DNA of 64,000 nucleotides, taken from an uncultured Oligoflexales bacterium (GTDB lineage Bacteria > Bdellovibrionota_B > Oligoflexia > Oligoflexales > JAPPIL01). Positions 8,172-16,774 of this stretch are shown piece by piece. Numbering within the stretch: position 1 is the stretch's first letter; every line of letters begins with the position of its first letter. The position numbers and the translations under genes are program-made. The notes beneath the pieces were generated by a model, which was given only the letters and a program-made list of their open reading frames with translations, did not search any database and had not been told where the DNA came from. The stretch is from positions 558,001-622,000 of the forward strand of contig OY282434.1 of NCBI GenBank assembly GCA_958296095.1, given 5' to 3'.

Positions 8172-8527
8172 TCAAGTTGTTGTTGCTTGTGATGATTAGC
8201 GGCTGTGCGACGATGTTTACCAACGCACCGCGGCGGGTCATCGTCAGATCAGACGATCCTGCGGCAAAGATATTTCTCGACGACCGATACCTAGGCAAAG
8301 GCTCGGCAACCGCCAAGATAAAACCTTACGGTAACTATGTGTTGATTGCGAAGAAAGCGGGCTGTTCATCGTTTTCGCATCCGGTGAGCAAGAAGGTGTT
8401 TCTAGGCTGGTTTCTGCTGGGCAATTGTCTCCTTAACTGGTGCTCAGGGATTTTGATTGATTTGCTGACCGGGGCCCACATCGGTCTGGATCAGGAGCAC
8501 TATCTCGTTAACCCATCGTGTGAGTGA
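8165..8527 (+). CDS. Small PEGA-like lipoprotein
   Basis: The 120-residue product starts MLIKLLLLVMISGCATMF with lipobox ISGC, preceded by a perfect Shine-Dalgarno (ggaggt, 5 bases before the ATG). Residues 28-60 (VIVRSDDPAAKIFLDDRYLG, then GSATAKIKPYGNYVLIAKK) have the PEGA-type beta pattern seen in surface proteins. The C-terminal hydrophobic stretch LGWFLLGNCLLNWCSGILID, followed by TGA-H-I-G, is typical of small outer-membrane or inner-membrane-anchored lipoproteins with this fold. Function unknown; it forms an operon with the 28-residue lipoprotein before it. Confidence 0.75.
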   Translation: MLIKLLLLVMISGCATMFTNAPRRVIVRSDDPAAKIFLDDRYLGKGSATAKIKPYGNYVLIAKKAGCSSFSHPVSKKVFLGWFLLGNCLLNWCSGILIDLLTGAHIGLDQEHYLVNPSCE

Positions 8528-8790
8528 TGGGGTACGATTGGTTGGCACTCTGGAAATAATTCCAAGACCTGGTGGCTAAAGAAACCCAGCCGGCTGCCGA
8601 TCCCCACGACATGGGTATCTCACCTGATAGCCAGCGTCTCAAGAAACCTTTGCCAGCTGGCGCACGTGTATCTTGCCGTGATGCAGTTGGGCTCGGCAAA
8701 ACTATACAGGATGGAGTGATTAATTCTTGAATGGTTGTGCTGACTAATGTACGGTGTCCACATGGTCTTGTAGTCCAAAATGGATAAATA
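8528..8790. other. Intergenic, nothing recognised
   Basis: Frames open on the minus strand cross this stretch (8508-8963 and 8620-9003) but overlap each other and the next gene and carry no recognisable motif. No repeat-family core is present, and I see no RNA gene. Confidence 0.5.
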
Positions 8791-10152
8791 TTGATCGACG
8801 GCAAAATCGGACTCGGTAAGCCCAAAATTGAGATGAAGCCCGCAGCCAAGCGCAATCTGGCTGCCTCTCCACGTCGATTTGTTAGGTCTACGAGCGAAAT
8901 AGCTCTCACGAGCTTGACTAAGGCGTTCCCGCCAGTGCCCACTATGCAAGCAGGGATGCGCAAACAAGTGCTGTTGGAGGCAGAAATTCGTAGACAACGG
9001 CAACTGCAGGCAGTGATACCGAAAACGACACTTACAGCAATGAAATTCGCTGATATGCTTGAAGCAATCGCAGTATCAAGAGATATGCTTGAAGCAATGA
9101 AATTCGCTGAACAGCAGCCCCCCTTGCTCTCCGCATGGAAAGTTCAACAAGCCTTGTGGAAGGAGCAAACCGCCTTACTGCAGGAATTCAGAATTATTGA
9201 CATGCCTCATTTCGTTGGGTGGCCTCCTGACAGCGAGCCTGTCGCTATCGTTAGATGTGTCGTTCATGGCTTGCGAGACGACAAGGCAGTTGGAGATGAG
9301 CTAGAAAAAATAGTTGGAGACGACCTGCCCGCAGAACTACACAAGCAGCTTGGCATTAAGGTGCTGAAAACTGACAAGAACCTGCATCTTCATCGCGACG
9401 ATGAAAATGGCGAAATTGATCTTGCTGTCTACTGTGATGGTGATGTAATTTTCATCGTTGAAGTCAAGAAAACTATTGATAAGAAAAAAATTGCCCATTT
9501 TTTAAATAAAAATGCCCGTCTTTTTATTGAGAGCAAATGCACACTCAGTAATGAGAAAATATTTGGATTAATTGCTTATGCTAACAGCAGCGGTGATGCT
9601 GTTTCTTTTGCCAAAAAACAGGGTCTACTTGTTTGTAGGATTGCTGCCGAAAGTGAACTTGTATTGGCTGATCCTCCCAGCCTACAACAACTTTGTGATC
9701 TACGCTCTACTAATCTCGACAAGCCAAAGACACCACAGAAGCACCACAAGAAAAAACTCGACAAGCCAGACACACCCCACGAATGGATCAACTGCCAAAA
9801 AAATAGAGATGGGACAGCACTCTCTTTCAAGGTTACAGCCCGTCCGACAAGGTCGTGTCGAAATTATCTGAAAAAATTTCTTGACAGATATGATAATGTC
9901 TGCCCTTGGCTCTTCCCCTCCTGCTCAATAGCTGAGGAAGTAGCAGGCGGTTACATCATACCTCTAGAAAAATTTGTCACAGATGCTCTACTCGGCTGGG
10001 AAAATGTTATTGTCTGTGATGGTGCAATTACCCCCTTCAGTGTGGAGAACGCAGCTAGATTGTTTAAGGATTTTCCACGTCTATACTATGATCTTGTTCT
10101 TCGGACATATAAGTTGTGGTGCAATAACTCTACGGATGAGGCTGTTCAGTAA
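8791..10152 (+). CDS. PD-(D/E)XK-like protein with possible phage tail-chaperone-like C-terminus
   Basis: A 453-residue reading frame. The middle (about residues 205-300) contains NGEIDLAVYCDGDVIFIVEV followed by KK, the E-x-D...E-x-K arrangement of the PD-(D/E)XK nuclease fold as found in recombinases and in proteins annotated as DUF3782-like. A Lys-rich linker (residues ~310-335) follows. The C-terminal ~100 residues (YIIPLEKFVTDALLGWENV, then DGAITPFSVENAARLFKDF) look like tail assembly chaperones of siphophages, which share GWE...PFS-N-LL. The start is uncertain: TTG at 8791, ATG at 8833 or ATG near 8944; residues 1-60 are unconserved-looking. A duplicated segment MLEAMKFA/MKFADMLEA occurs near residue 90. 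Next to a truncated IS3 element, so probably acquired. Confidence 0.6.
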   Translation: MIDGKIGLGKPKIEMKPAAKRNLAASPRRFVRSTSEIALTSLTKAFPPVPTMQAGMRKQVLLEAEIRRQRQLQAVIPKTTLTAMKFADMLEAIAVSRDMLEAMKFAEQQPPLLSAWKVQQALWKEQTALLQEFRIIDMPHFVGWPPDSEPVAIVRCVVHGLRDDKAVGDELEKIVGDDLPAELHKQLGIKVLKTDKNLHLHRDDENGEIDLAVYCDGDVIFIVEVKKTIDKKKIAHFLNKNARLFIESKCTLSNEKIFGLIAYANSSGDAVSFAKKQGLLVCRIAAESELVLADPPSLQQLCDLRSTNLDKPKTPQKHHKKKLDKPDTPHEWINCQKNRDGTALSFKVTARPTRSCRNYLKKFLDRYDNVCPWLFPSCSIAEEVAGGYIIPLEKFVTDALLGWENVIVCDGAITPFSVENAARLFKDFPRLYYDLVLRTYKLWCNNSTDEAVQ

Positions 10153-10268
10153 AAGTTGAGGCTAATTCTGGTCCTAACCCCCTAAGTTGACACACTTGCT
10201 TAATTTATTCTGATGTGTAATTTATTGACCTCTAGGAGGAAGCAAAGAAGCGCGAAAGGTTCAGTGAG

Positions 10269-10511
10269 GTGGAGATCATCAGGGTATTGAAGCGTCCGGA
10301 GGCGGGGGAACATCTCCAACCCCTCAGCCGCGAGCTCGGTATTCATCAGAATACCATCTATGCTTGGCGAGCCAAGTATGGTGGCATGGAGGTAAGTGAG
10401 TTAGCCACTCTCAAGGAGCTCCGCGATGAGAATCGAAAGCTTAAGAGGGAGGTGGCAGACCTCACTCTCGACAATCAGATGTTAAAGGACATCAATTCTC
10501 GAAAGTGGTAA
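10269..10511 (+). CDS. IS3-family transposase OrfA
   Basis: An 80-residue helix-turn-helix OrfA: EIIRVLKRPEAGEHLQPLSR, then LGIHQNTIYAWRAKYGG and a leucine-zipper-like ELRDENRKLKREVADLTLDN. In relatives the protein starts about 8 residues earlier (K-K-R-E-R-F-S-E), but that stretch has no ATG here, so a GTG at 10269 is the first usable codon; the copy may be decayed. It overlaps the OrfB frame at 10505, as in programmed frameshift IS3 elements. Confidence 0.8.
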   Translation: MEIIRVLKRPEAGEHLQPLSRELGIHQNTIYAWRAKYGGMEVSELATLKELRDENRKLKREVADLTLDNQMLKDINSRKW

Positions 10512-10864
10512 CCCGACAGGCGAGCAAAGACATGGTTCATTATTTGCAAAATAAATATAACGGGGCTTCGGAGAGACGCACCTATCGGGCAGTAGGCATG
10601 TCCTTGACGACGTTCAGATACGCCAGTCATAGCCAAGACGACCAAGAGCTGGAGGCAAGAATCAAGCAACTAGCTGATGATAATCCTCGGTATGGTTGTC
10701 CAAGAATCCACCGAACGTTTAGGAAGGAGGGTCGCCATATCAATCACAAGAAAACCGCCCGTATCTACTACAAGGTTTTGGGGCTGGCACACAGAAGGCG
10801 AATCAAGAAGAAGCTCCGCTCTTGCCAAGCCAGAGGCAATAGTGGAGATAGCCACAACCGATAG
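10505..10864 (+). pseudogene. Truncated IS3-family transposase OrfB
   Basis: Encodes the N-terminal HTH_21-type part of OrfB (YLQNKYNGASERRTYRAVGM, then YGCPRIHRTFRKEGRHINHK and ARIYYKVLGLAHRRRIKKK). The frame then changes to unrelated residues and stops. The integrase core with the DDE residues, normally ~170 more residues, is absent, so this is an inactive fragment. Confidence 0.8.
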
Positions 10865-10992
10865 CCTAGAACAATGCCAAGGTACCTCCCACGCCAGTGA
10901 AGGCGAGATGAGATGCTTACGAATTTGCTCTTTGCCCCCACACACGCTAATATCTAACTGATAAACACTTGCAATTTATCTCGGAGAAGCCG

Positions 10993-12051
10993 ATGCCGAA
11001 AAAATCCTCGCTCCACGATAAGGTTTTCAAACTCCTCAAGGATAAGGAACTGGCAGCGCAAGTCCTGAACGTATTATTGCCACCAAAGATCAGCTCCCTG
11101 TTCGATTGGCAGACCTTGGATGTCACCGACACGGCCGCAGTTCTGGGGAACAAAAGCCTATATGCCGATTTTATTATCAAGGTCGCCTTGCTCGACGGTG
11201 AGCAGGTTATGTTCTACACTATCTTGGAGCACAAGAGTTACGACGACCCCGATGCCATCGTGCAGATCATGAGTTATTATGCCGCGCTCTGCAAACGCAC
11301 CAAGTGTGCTGTCGTGCCGATGATCCTGCTCTGCTGTGCTGACCCGAACGTCGTTATACAGGAGAGTTATCTGCAGTGGGCCTGGCGAAAACACGACACC
11401 TCTTCACCCGCTATGCAAAAACTGCTCAGCTGGTTGCCTGATTTTACGCTGAAGGTTTTTTACCCCAGTAAATTTACTCACTCCCGTCTCTGGCGGGGAG
11501 GTGTGCCCGCAGGCATCGTTCTCTACGGTTTAGTCAATTTCTGGCAAGCAACCGAGGACGATGTTGCTAAAATTATCGAGAAAAGTCGGGAAATTAAAGA
11601 CACCAGACATCGGTATATCATTGACAGTCTCATTGATTATTACGAAAATACCGATAAGAAGCTTGGTTGGCAGGCCTTCGATCGCATCGAGCGAGAACGC
11701 TGGCCCGAATTACCAGAAGAGGAGTTACTAATGCCAGATATATTACTAGGTTATGAAAGAGTGGGAGCGGAAAACTTTGCCCGCGGGCGGGTTGAGGGGG
11801 TTGTCAAGGGGCGCGAAGAAGGCATCTCTGTCGGGCGCGAAGAAGGCATCTCTGTCGGGCGCGAAGAGGGCATCTCTGTCGGGCGCGAAGAAGGTATCTC
11901 TGTCGGGCGCGAAGAAGGTATCTCTGTCGGGCGGGAGAGCCTCATCCTAAATATGCTGAAGTCGGGCAAGTTGAACGACACGATGATCCGTGAGGTTACT
12001 GGCATCTCGAAAAAAGAATTGGCAACTTTGAAAAGAAAATTGAAAAATTAG
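10993..12051 (+). CDS. Rpn-family recombination-promoting nuclease / putative transposase
   Basis: The 352-residue protein has the Rpn (transposase_31, PD-(D/E)XK) layout: an N-terminal LHDKVFKLLKDKELAAQVLN, an active-site core LYADFIIKV ... YTILEHKS (Asp and E-x-K positions), a helical middle, and a C-terminal Gly-Arg-Glu tail. In the family these are Mg-dependent DNA nucleases that stimulate recombination. The ATG at 10993 has an upstream ggag; the TTG at 10969 is less likely. The tail contains five to six exact copies of GREEGISV (24-bp units, 11812-11935). The end, ILNMLKSGKLNDTMIREVTG and LATLKRKLK, is the usual short helix-turn-helix-like terminus. It is the only intact Rpn gene of three in this window. 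Confidence 0.85.
   Translation: MPKKSSLHDKVFKLLKDKELAAQVLNVLLPPKISSLFDWQTLDVTDTAAVLGNKSLYADFIIKVALLDGEQVMFYTILEHKSYDDPDAIVQIMSYYAALCKRTKCAVVPMILLCCADPNVVIQESYLQWAWRKHDTSSPAMQKLLSWLPDFTLKVFYPSKFTHSRLWRGGVPAGIVLYGLVNFWQATEDDVAKIIEKSREIKDTRHRYIIDSLIDYYENTDKKLGWQAFDRIERERWPELPEEELLMPDILLGYERVGAENFARGRVEGVVKGREEGISVGREEGISVGREEGISVGREEGISVGREEGISVGRESLILNMLKSGKLNDTMIREVTGISKKELATLKRKLKN
11812..11937 (+). repeat. 24-bp tandem repeats inside the rpn gene
   Basis: About five copies of gcgcgaagaaggcatctctg plus tcgg, each encoding GREEGISV, with single-base differences (ggc/ggt, gaa/gag). Confidence 0.92.
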
Positions 12052-12059
12052 CTAGATAC

Positions 12060-12660
12060 CAGCCGCAGGGAGTGGAGAACGAATCTATGCTTCTCGGTTG
12101 TCAGAATTTGGCAGGGTCGACTCCACGGCTGTTGCCCCCACCTCTTGCTCACCGAGAGCTCCATGAACGGCGGGGCGAGGCCGTTCGCTGCGCTACGGCT
12201 TTTTGTAACGCTCGCTTCCTAGCTCGCTTCGCTCGCTACGCTGCTTTTTGTATCGCTCGCTTCCTAGCTCGCTTCGCTCGCTACGCTACTTTTTTGTAAC
12301 GCTCGCTTCCTAGCTCGCTTCGCTCGCTACGCTACTTTTTGTATCGCTCGCTTCCTAGCTCGCTGCATGTTCTCAGGCCACTCTGCGCGCCCTCTCTGCT
12401 TGCTCCCAAGTCTCTCGGCGGTTGCCACCACCTCTTGCCTACCGAGAGCTCCATGAAGGGCGGGGCGAGGCCGCACGAAAACTCGCGCCACAAATACTGC
12501 CAACACTGCAACCAGGCTATTTTTTTACACAAGGCATGTGCTCACAACCTATTTTAGGGCGAGTTTCTCGGTAGGGCTGCGCCTCGCCAAGACAACGGAG
12601 GTACGGGCTAATAGGTATGCCGTGCCAAGACAACGGAGGCACGGGCTAAGGCAGATGCAC
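12060..12660. repeat. Interspersed repeat block, no gene
   Basis: The 630-bp gap between the rpn gene and the lipoprotein pair is almost wholly repeat. The 33-bp core (ttttgtaacgctcgcttcct and variants) recurs at about 12198, 12243, 12293 and 12338. It is followed by the longer module with ctaccgagagctccatgaa (12440) and by the end module gagtttctcggtagggctgc (12560) with gccaagacaacggaggtacg. Open frames here are shadows of the repeat. Confidence 0.85.
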
Positions 12661-12683
12661 GCTTCAGTGATGCCCTACATCAA

Positions 12684-13337
12684 TTACTCCGTGTCGTCCA
12701 CGAGCTCGACCGGCACCTTTGCGCTTTTCAGTGGTGGGGGATCAGCGTTGGCATCAGCATAGTAGTCGCCGAACAACACCAAACAGTTGGCATCGATGGA
12801 GAGCTCCTCAGTGACCGGCGGAAAGTTGTTGTCCACCGCAAACAACGTCGCCACACCAGCGGTGACTGCTACCTGGCGCGGACACTTATCGAAACAGTCT
12901 ATATCACATTCACCGTCATCTATTTCATCCTCGGTGCAGGTTGTGTGCGTGTCTAGGTACTGAGTTTTGATACTGCTCTGGCAGGCGACGCGAAAGACCA
13001 CCACCCCTGTGGCATCGGTCTTTATTTCGTCCGCAGTGCCCGCTTGCAGAATTTCCGCCTTTGCGACAGCTATCGCACCGTTCTTAATCCAAAAAGTCAG
13101 CCGTAAACCATCCTCGCCATCTTCTGGATCATGCTCAGTGACCGTTTCTTCTTTGCTAAGATCGAGCGGGTCGGTCAGTTCGTTCTCAATCTTTTCGGCA
13201 GTCTTTTCACGCTCAGGTCTAGCATCCTGCGAAGTAGGAGGATCATCATCCGCTTTTTCTTCAGCTACACCGTTCTTCTTGCTACAGGCAGAGGCAAGCA
13301 AAAGCAAACATCCAACCCAGACGCTAATTCGTAACAT
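12684..13337 (-). CDS. Exported lipoprotein, unknown function
   Basis: The 217-residue product begins MLRISVWVGCLLLLASACSK, a lipoprotein signal with lipobox ASAC. A Glu/Asp/Lys-rich linker (residues ~20-75) precedes a globular region beginning GLRLTFWIKNGAIAVAKAEI that reads like a beta-sandwich domain and contains several Cys (TTCTEDEIDDGECDIDCFDK). The ATG at 13337 lies 4 bases after the stop of the upstream gene, so the two are an operon. The layout, a signal, acidic linker and Cys-containing beta domain, recalls the lipoprotein at 63292-63930. Confidence 0.75.
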   Translation of the reverse strand: MLRISVWVGCLLLLASACSKKNGVAEEKADDDPPTSQDARPEREKTAEKIENELTDPLDLSKEETVTEHDPEDGEDGLRLTFWIKNGAIAVAKAEILQAGTADEIKTDATGVVVFRVACQSSIKTQYLDTHTTCTEDEIDDGECDIDCFDKCPRQVAVTAGVATLFAVDNNFPPVTEELSIDANCLVLFGDYYADANADPPPLKSAKVPVELVDDTE

Positions 13338-13341
13338 CTTA

Positions 13342-13986
13342 TCAAGTTCCACCATCGCCATCACAGTCATATTCCAATTCGATCTGTCGAGATATTTTTT
13401 TCATGCGCGCCGCATACATGCCATAAGTGCGGGAGACCGCCTCGAAATAGAGCCTGAGCGTTTTTCGGCGGGCTGGATCTTCAAACTGCCTGAACTCAGC
13501 CGTAAAGTTATCTGAGAGCCTCCTCCAGTATCTACGTAGCTCCCGCTTACTACTCGACCGCACCACACAGGCCACGTGTTTGTTGAGTGCCTCTTGCGTC
13601 AAACGAGCCGGATCAAGTAGGAGAGCATTAACTACACCTCCTATTTCGCCTTTAAGTTGATCAGATACGCGCAGAGATTGTTTGAAGGCACTTATCAAGG
13701 CCGCGTTGGCATTTCCGCTTATATAAGCGTCACTAGGATAAGCTAAACAACGCGTTATCTTGCTACGATTATCCAAGGCAAACTGACAAATAACTCCCAA
13801 TTGGGCGGCCCTATTATTATATACGTCATGGACAACAGCCCACTGAAACTTATCGATAGCCTGATGCAATGCTAAGCCATAAACAAACACCCTATCGCTA
13901 CCAGGAAATTTCGGTAACAGTCGTATGCCCTCGTTGCCAGATGCTAAACCAACGCTACTCAGCAACATCATCGCTAACCATTTCAT
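13342..13986 (-). CDS. Exported protein, unknown function
   Basis: The 214-residue product has a short signal peptide (MKWLAMMLLSSVGLASG) and a mostly helical mature part with many Arg/Lys near the C-terminus (SSSKRELRRYWRRLSDNF, ARRKTLRLYFEAVSRTYG). A gggagat Shine-Dalgarno stands 6 bases before the ATG. It is the first gene of a pair with the lipoprotein at 12684. No family recognised. Confidence 0.7.
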   Translation of the reverse strand: MKWLAMMLLSSVGLASGNEGIRLLPKFPGSDRVFVYGLALHQAIDKFQWAVVHDVYNNRAAQLGVICQFALDNRSKITRCLAYPSDAYISGNANAALISAFKQSLRVSDQLKGEIGGVVNALLLDPARLTQEALNKHVACVVRSSSKRELRRYWRRLSDNFTAEFRQFEDPARRKTLRLYFEAVSRTYGMYAARMKKISRQIELEYDCDGDGGT

Positions 13987-14019
13987 TTTTTATCTCCCTT
14001 GTTTTATTGAACAACTACA

Positions 14020-14145
14020 CAACTATAGTGCTTCCTGGTAGCTTGTCGGCCGTTTTTTTTTTGCTTTAGCTTCGCTTGTGGTTTTGTCCGTATTTTTTTG
14101 CAATTCACCAATATGTTGGCTAAATTTTTTGGCCGCGCCAGGCAG
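14020..14145 (-). pseudogene. Second copy of the Lys-rich coding fragment
   Basis: The minus strand encodes AAKKFSQHIGELQKNTDK followed by TTSEAKAKKKTADKLPGS and a stop near 14022, matching 7938-8050 in frame. It is bounded on the upstream side by the interspersed repeat (ctctcggtaggcaagaggtg). It looks like the C-terminal end of a gene whose front was replaced by repeat. Confidence 0.5.
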
Positions 14146-14300
14146 GGAGCTCTCGGTAGGCAAGAGGTGTGGGCAACCGCGAGAAGGCTTGGTGGCAAGC
14201 AGAGGGGCTAAAGGACAAGCCTCAGCGCGATAGCAAGAAGTCTGAGGACGAGCAGCGAGCTAGGAAGCGAGCGTTATAAAGAGCCGTAGCGTAGCGAGTG
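14146..14300. repeat. Interspersed repeat fragment before ald
   Basis: Contains ctctcggtaggcaagaggtg at 14149 and the core agcgagctaggaagcgagcg at about 14255, ending a few bases before the ald stop codon. Confidence 0.8.
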
Positions 14301-14312
14301 AGCTGGGTGTGC

Positions 14313-15407
14313 TTAGGCAGTCTTGCCGCGCAACGACTCAGCCACAGCTTGGTGGACGATTTTGCCGTGGGCCGTGTTCAAACCTTTGCGCAGCGGCTTG
14401 CTGTGCTGCAAGGCGGACTCAAAGCCAAGCTTGGCCAGCATGTGCACGTAGGCGAAAGTAACGTTGGTGATAGCATAGGTGCTAGTGCGAGGCACGATGC
14501 CAGGCATGTTGCTGATGGCACAGTGCACGATGCCGTTGTGAGTGAAGCTGGGTTCAGCGTGTGAGGTTGGATGCGAAGTCTCAATACAGCCACCCTGATC
14601 GATGGAGATGTCTACAACAACCGAGCCCGTTTCCATCGTATCAATCATCTCCGCGGTGACCAGCTGGGGCGCTTTTGCCCCTGTAAGCAGCACCGAGCCG
14701 ATGAGCAGATCGCAGTTACGCACGGCCGCGGCGATGTTGTCTGTGTTTGAGATTAATGTATTGATATTATTGCCGTAAATATCATCAAGGACGGCTAAGC
14801 GACGCTGATTGACATCCAGCACGTTAACTTGCGCCCCCATGCCGACCGCGATTTTGACCGCGTTGCTACCCGCGGTGCCGCCGCCGATAATGCTGACACG
14901 ACCACGCGGCACGCCCGGCACCCCACTGAGCATGATGCCTTTGCCGCCCCCGCCCTTCTCCAGCAAGCGTGCGCCGAGCTGCACCGACATGCGCCCTGCC
15001 ACTTCGCTCATCGGAATTAGCAAGGGCAACGAGCCATCGTCGAGTTCAATCGTCTCGTAGGCAATGGCCTTGACGTTTTTTTGCAGCAACGCCTCTGTCA
15101 AACGTGGTTCTGCCGACAGATGCAGGTAGGTGAACAGTATCTGCCCCTCCTGCAGGCGATCGTATTCTAGTGCTACAGGTTCTTTGACTTTGACAATCAT
15201 CTCAGCCCGTCGCCAGACCTCCACCGCGGCCGCGACAATTTCCGCCCCTGCCTGTGCATACTGCGCATCGCCGATACCTGAGGCAAGGCCTGCGTCTTTT
15301 TCAATCAACACGCGATGCCCAGCCTTGACCAGCGCGGCCACATCGCCAGCCACCATTGCTACGCGGTGCTCGCTCTCCTTTACCTCACGGGGAACGCCAA
15401 TTATCAT
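14313..15407 (-). CDS. ald: Alanine dehydrogenase
   Basis: Ald interconverts L-alanine and pyruvate with NAD. The 364-residue product is full length: MIIGVPREVKESEHRVAM, the catalytic Lys in MIVKVKEP and His in FTYLHLSAEP, the dinucleotide fold SIIGGGTAGSNAVKIA, and the conserved ISNMPGIVPRTSTYAITNVT near the C-terminus. Start chosen at ATG 15407 with an agggagat Shine-Dalgarno. It stands alone, transcribed away from the ribosomal operon. The stop is close to repeat sequence but the protein end is normal. Confidence 0.95.
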   Translation of the reverse strand: MIIGVPREVKESEHRVAMVAGDVAALVKAGHRVLIEKDAGLASGIGDAQYAQAGAEIVAAAVEVWRRAEMIVKVKEPVALEYDRLQEGQILFTYLHLSAEPRLTEALLQKNVKAIAYETIELDDGSLPLLIPMSEVAGRMSVQLGARLLEKGGGGKGIMLSGVPGVPRGRVSIIGGGTAGSNAVKIAVGMGAQVNVLDVNQRRLAVLDDIYGNNINTLISNTDNIAAAVRNCDLLIGSVLLTGAKAPQLVTAEMIDTMETGSVVVDISIDQGGCIETSHPTSHAEPSFTHNGIVHCAISNMPGIVPRTSTYAITNVTFAYVHMLAKLGFESALQHSKPLRKGLNTAHGKIVHQAVAESLRGKTA

Positions 15408-15548
15408 CCCTTATCTCCCTGCTCATTGCGTCGATGCCGCGACAGTATAGCCTAACCTCGCGCTTTTTCAAAGATCAGCGACATGCAGGCGGCGTGGAAG
15501 TCAGCAGCATGGATGTATTTATTTTTAAAAAATCATGCTGTTCAGATC

Positions 15549-15577
15549 TTGACAGCACTCTGCTCTTCGTGTACACC
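15549..15577 (+). promoter_or_regulatory. Candidate promoter for the rplK operon
   Basis: A consensus -35 box TTGACA (15549-15554) is followed after 17 bases by tacacc, a weak -10. The spacing and the position, 66 bases before rplK, favour it; the -10 mismatch keeps confidence low. Confidence 0.35.
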
Positions 15578-15642
15578 GAGTCGGTCTTGTTGTGCGAAGC
15601 CGGTGGCCAGCAAGAAGTTGGCGGCGTTCCAGTGGGTAGATG

Positions 15643-16068
15643 ATGGCGAAGAAGGCGACTGGTTTCATCAAGTTACAGATTTCCGCAGGCAAGGCAGGCC
15701 CTGCGCCACCGATCGGCCCCGCGCTCGGACAGCGGGGTGTCAACATCATGGCGTTCTGCAAGGACTTCAACGCCCGCACCCAGAAGCAGGAAGGCGAAAT
15801 CCTGCCGACGGTCATCACCGTTTACTCCGACAAGTCTTTCAGCTTCGTCACCAAGAGCCCGCCTGCGTCGGAACTGCTCAAGAAGGCCGCGGGCTTGGCG
15901 AAAGGCTCGGCCGCGCCAGGTAAAGACAGCTGTGGGAAGGTGAGCAAGGCACAGGTTTTGGAGATTGCTCGCCGTAAGCGGGATGATTTGAACGCCTGTG
16001 ATGACGAGGGTGCGGCACGTATCGTCGCGGGCACGGCGCGCAGTATGGGACTGGAAATCTTCGAGTAG
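15643..16068 (+). CDS. rplK: 50S ribosomal protein L11
   Basis: L11 forms the GTPase-associated centre with 23S rRNA and is the contact for stringent-response factor RelA. The 141 residues are full length: [40 protein letters not shown] and the C-terminal rRNA-binding part ending [22 protein letters not shown] at 15643 is the usual start; an ATG directly before it (15640) is in frame. First gene of rplKAJL-rpoBC. nusG and secE, which normally precede rplK, are not in the 235 bp upstream, where ald faces away. Confidence 0.96.
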   Translation: MAKKATGFIKLQISAGKAGPAPPIGPALGQRGVNIMAFCKDFNARTQKQEGEILPTVITVYSDKSFSFVTKSPPASELLKKAAGLAKGSAAPGKDSCGKVSKAQVLEIARRKRDDLNACDDEGAARIVAGTARSMGLEIFE

Positions 16069-16079
16069 CCGGAGACAGC

Positions 16080-16772
16080 ATGGCAAGGTCAAAAAAATAC
16101 CGGCAGGTCGCCAAGGCCATTGAGGCTAGCCGTCTTTACGAGCTTGAAGAGGCGGTCGAGTTGGTCAAGCAAGTTTCCTGCACCACCTTCGATGGCAGTG
16201 TTGATCTCGCCGTTAATCTCGGTGTTGACCCGCGTCACGCCGATCAGAACGTGCGCGGGGCGGTGTCATTGCCCCACGGCTTGGGACGCCAGGTGCGGGT
16301 GCTTGTTTTTGCCAAAGGGGAGAAGGCCGCGGAAGCGGAGCAAAACGAAGCTGACTACGTCGGTGGCGACGACCTCGCCGAAAAAATAAACGGTGGCTGG
16401 CTCGATTTTGACCGCGTCGTTGCTACTCCCGACATGATGAAGCTGGTTGGTAAACTCGGTCGGGTGCTAGGCCCGCGCGGCCTGATGCCCAATCCGAAAC
16501 TCGGCACAGTGACCTTCGAGGTAGCCAAAGCCATTCGGGAGCTAAAGGCAGGGCGAGCCGAGTTCAAGTGCGATAAGGCAGGTATCATTCACGCCTCAGC
16601 TGGACGGGTTGGTTTTCCGCCCGCCGAGTTGGTTGCCAACATCACTGCCATCATCGATGAACTGCTGCGACTGAGACCTGCGGCAGCGAAGGCAACGTAT
16701 CTGAAACGCATCGCCATTGCCCCGACGATGGGGCCAGGCATTGCCATCAACCCGCTACGCTTCAGGAGGTAG
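16080..16772 (+). CDS. rplA: 50S ribosomal protein L1
   Basis: L1 builds the mobile stalk at the ribosomal E site and in many bacteria represses its own operon. At 230 residues it is family length, with [36 protein letters not shown] and the C-terminal [17 protein letters not shown]. It starts 12 bases after rplK. The ending [14 protein letters not shown] differs slightly from the usual MGPGIKVD. Confidence 0.96.
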   Translation: MARSKKYRQVAKAIEASRLYELEEAVELVKQVSCTTFDGSVDLAVNLGVDPRHADQNVRGAVSLPHGLGRQVRVLVFAKGEKAAEAEQNEADYVGGDDLAEKINGGWLDFDRVVATPDMMKLVGKLGRVLGPRGLMPNPKLGTVTFEVAKAIRELKAGRAEFKCDKAGIIHASAGRVGFPPAELVANITAIIDELLRLRPAAAKATYLKRIAIAPTMGPGIAINPLRFRR

Positions 16773-16774
16773 GC

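Larger units (their letters stand above)
10185..10870 (+). mobile_element. Truncated IS3-family insertion sequence
   Basis: Contains an OrfA and the first ~110 codons of an OrfB with the overlapping arrangement of IS3 elements (IS2/IS407-like group). The DDE catalytic part of OrfB is missing, so the copy cannot move itself. The left end is likely near ccctaagttgacacacttgc (10189-10208). I could not find a matching right terminal repeat. Confidence 0.75.

Noticed and set aside
8508-9003. Minus-strand frames of 151 and 127 codons
   Set aside because: They overlap each other and the 8791 gene, without recognisable motifs; kept as intergenic.
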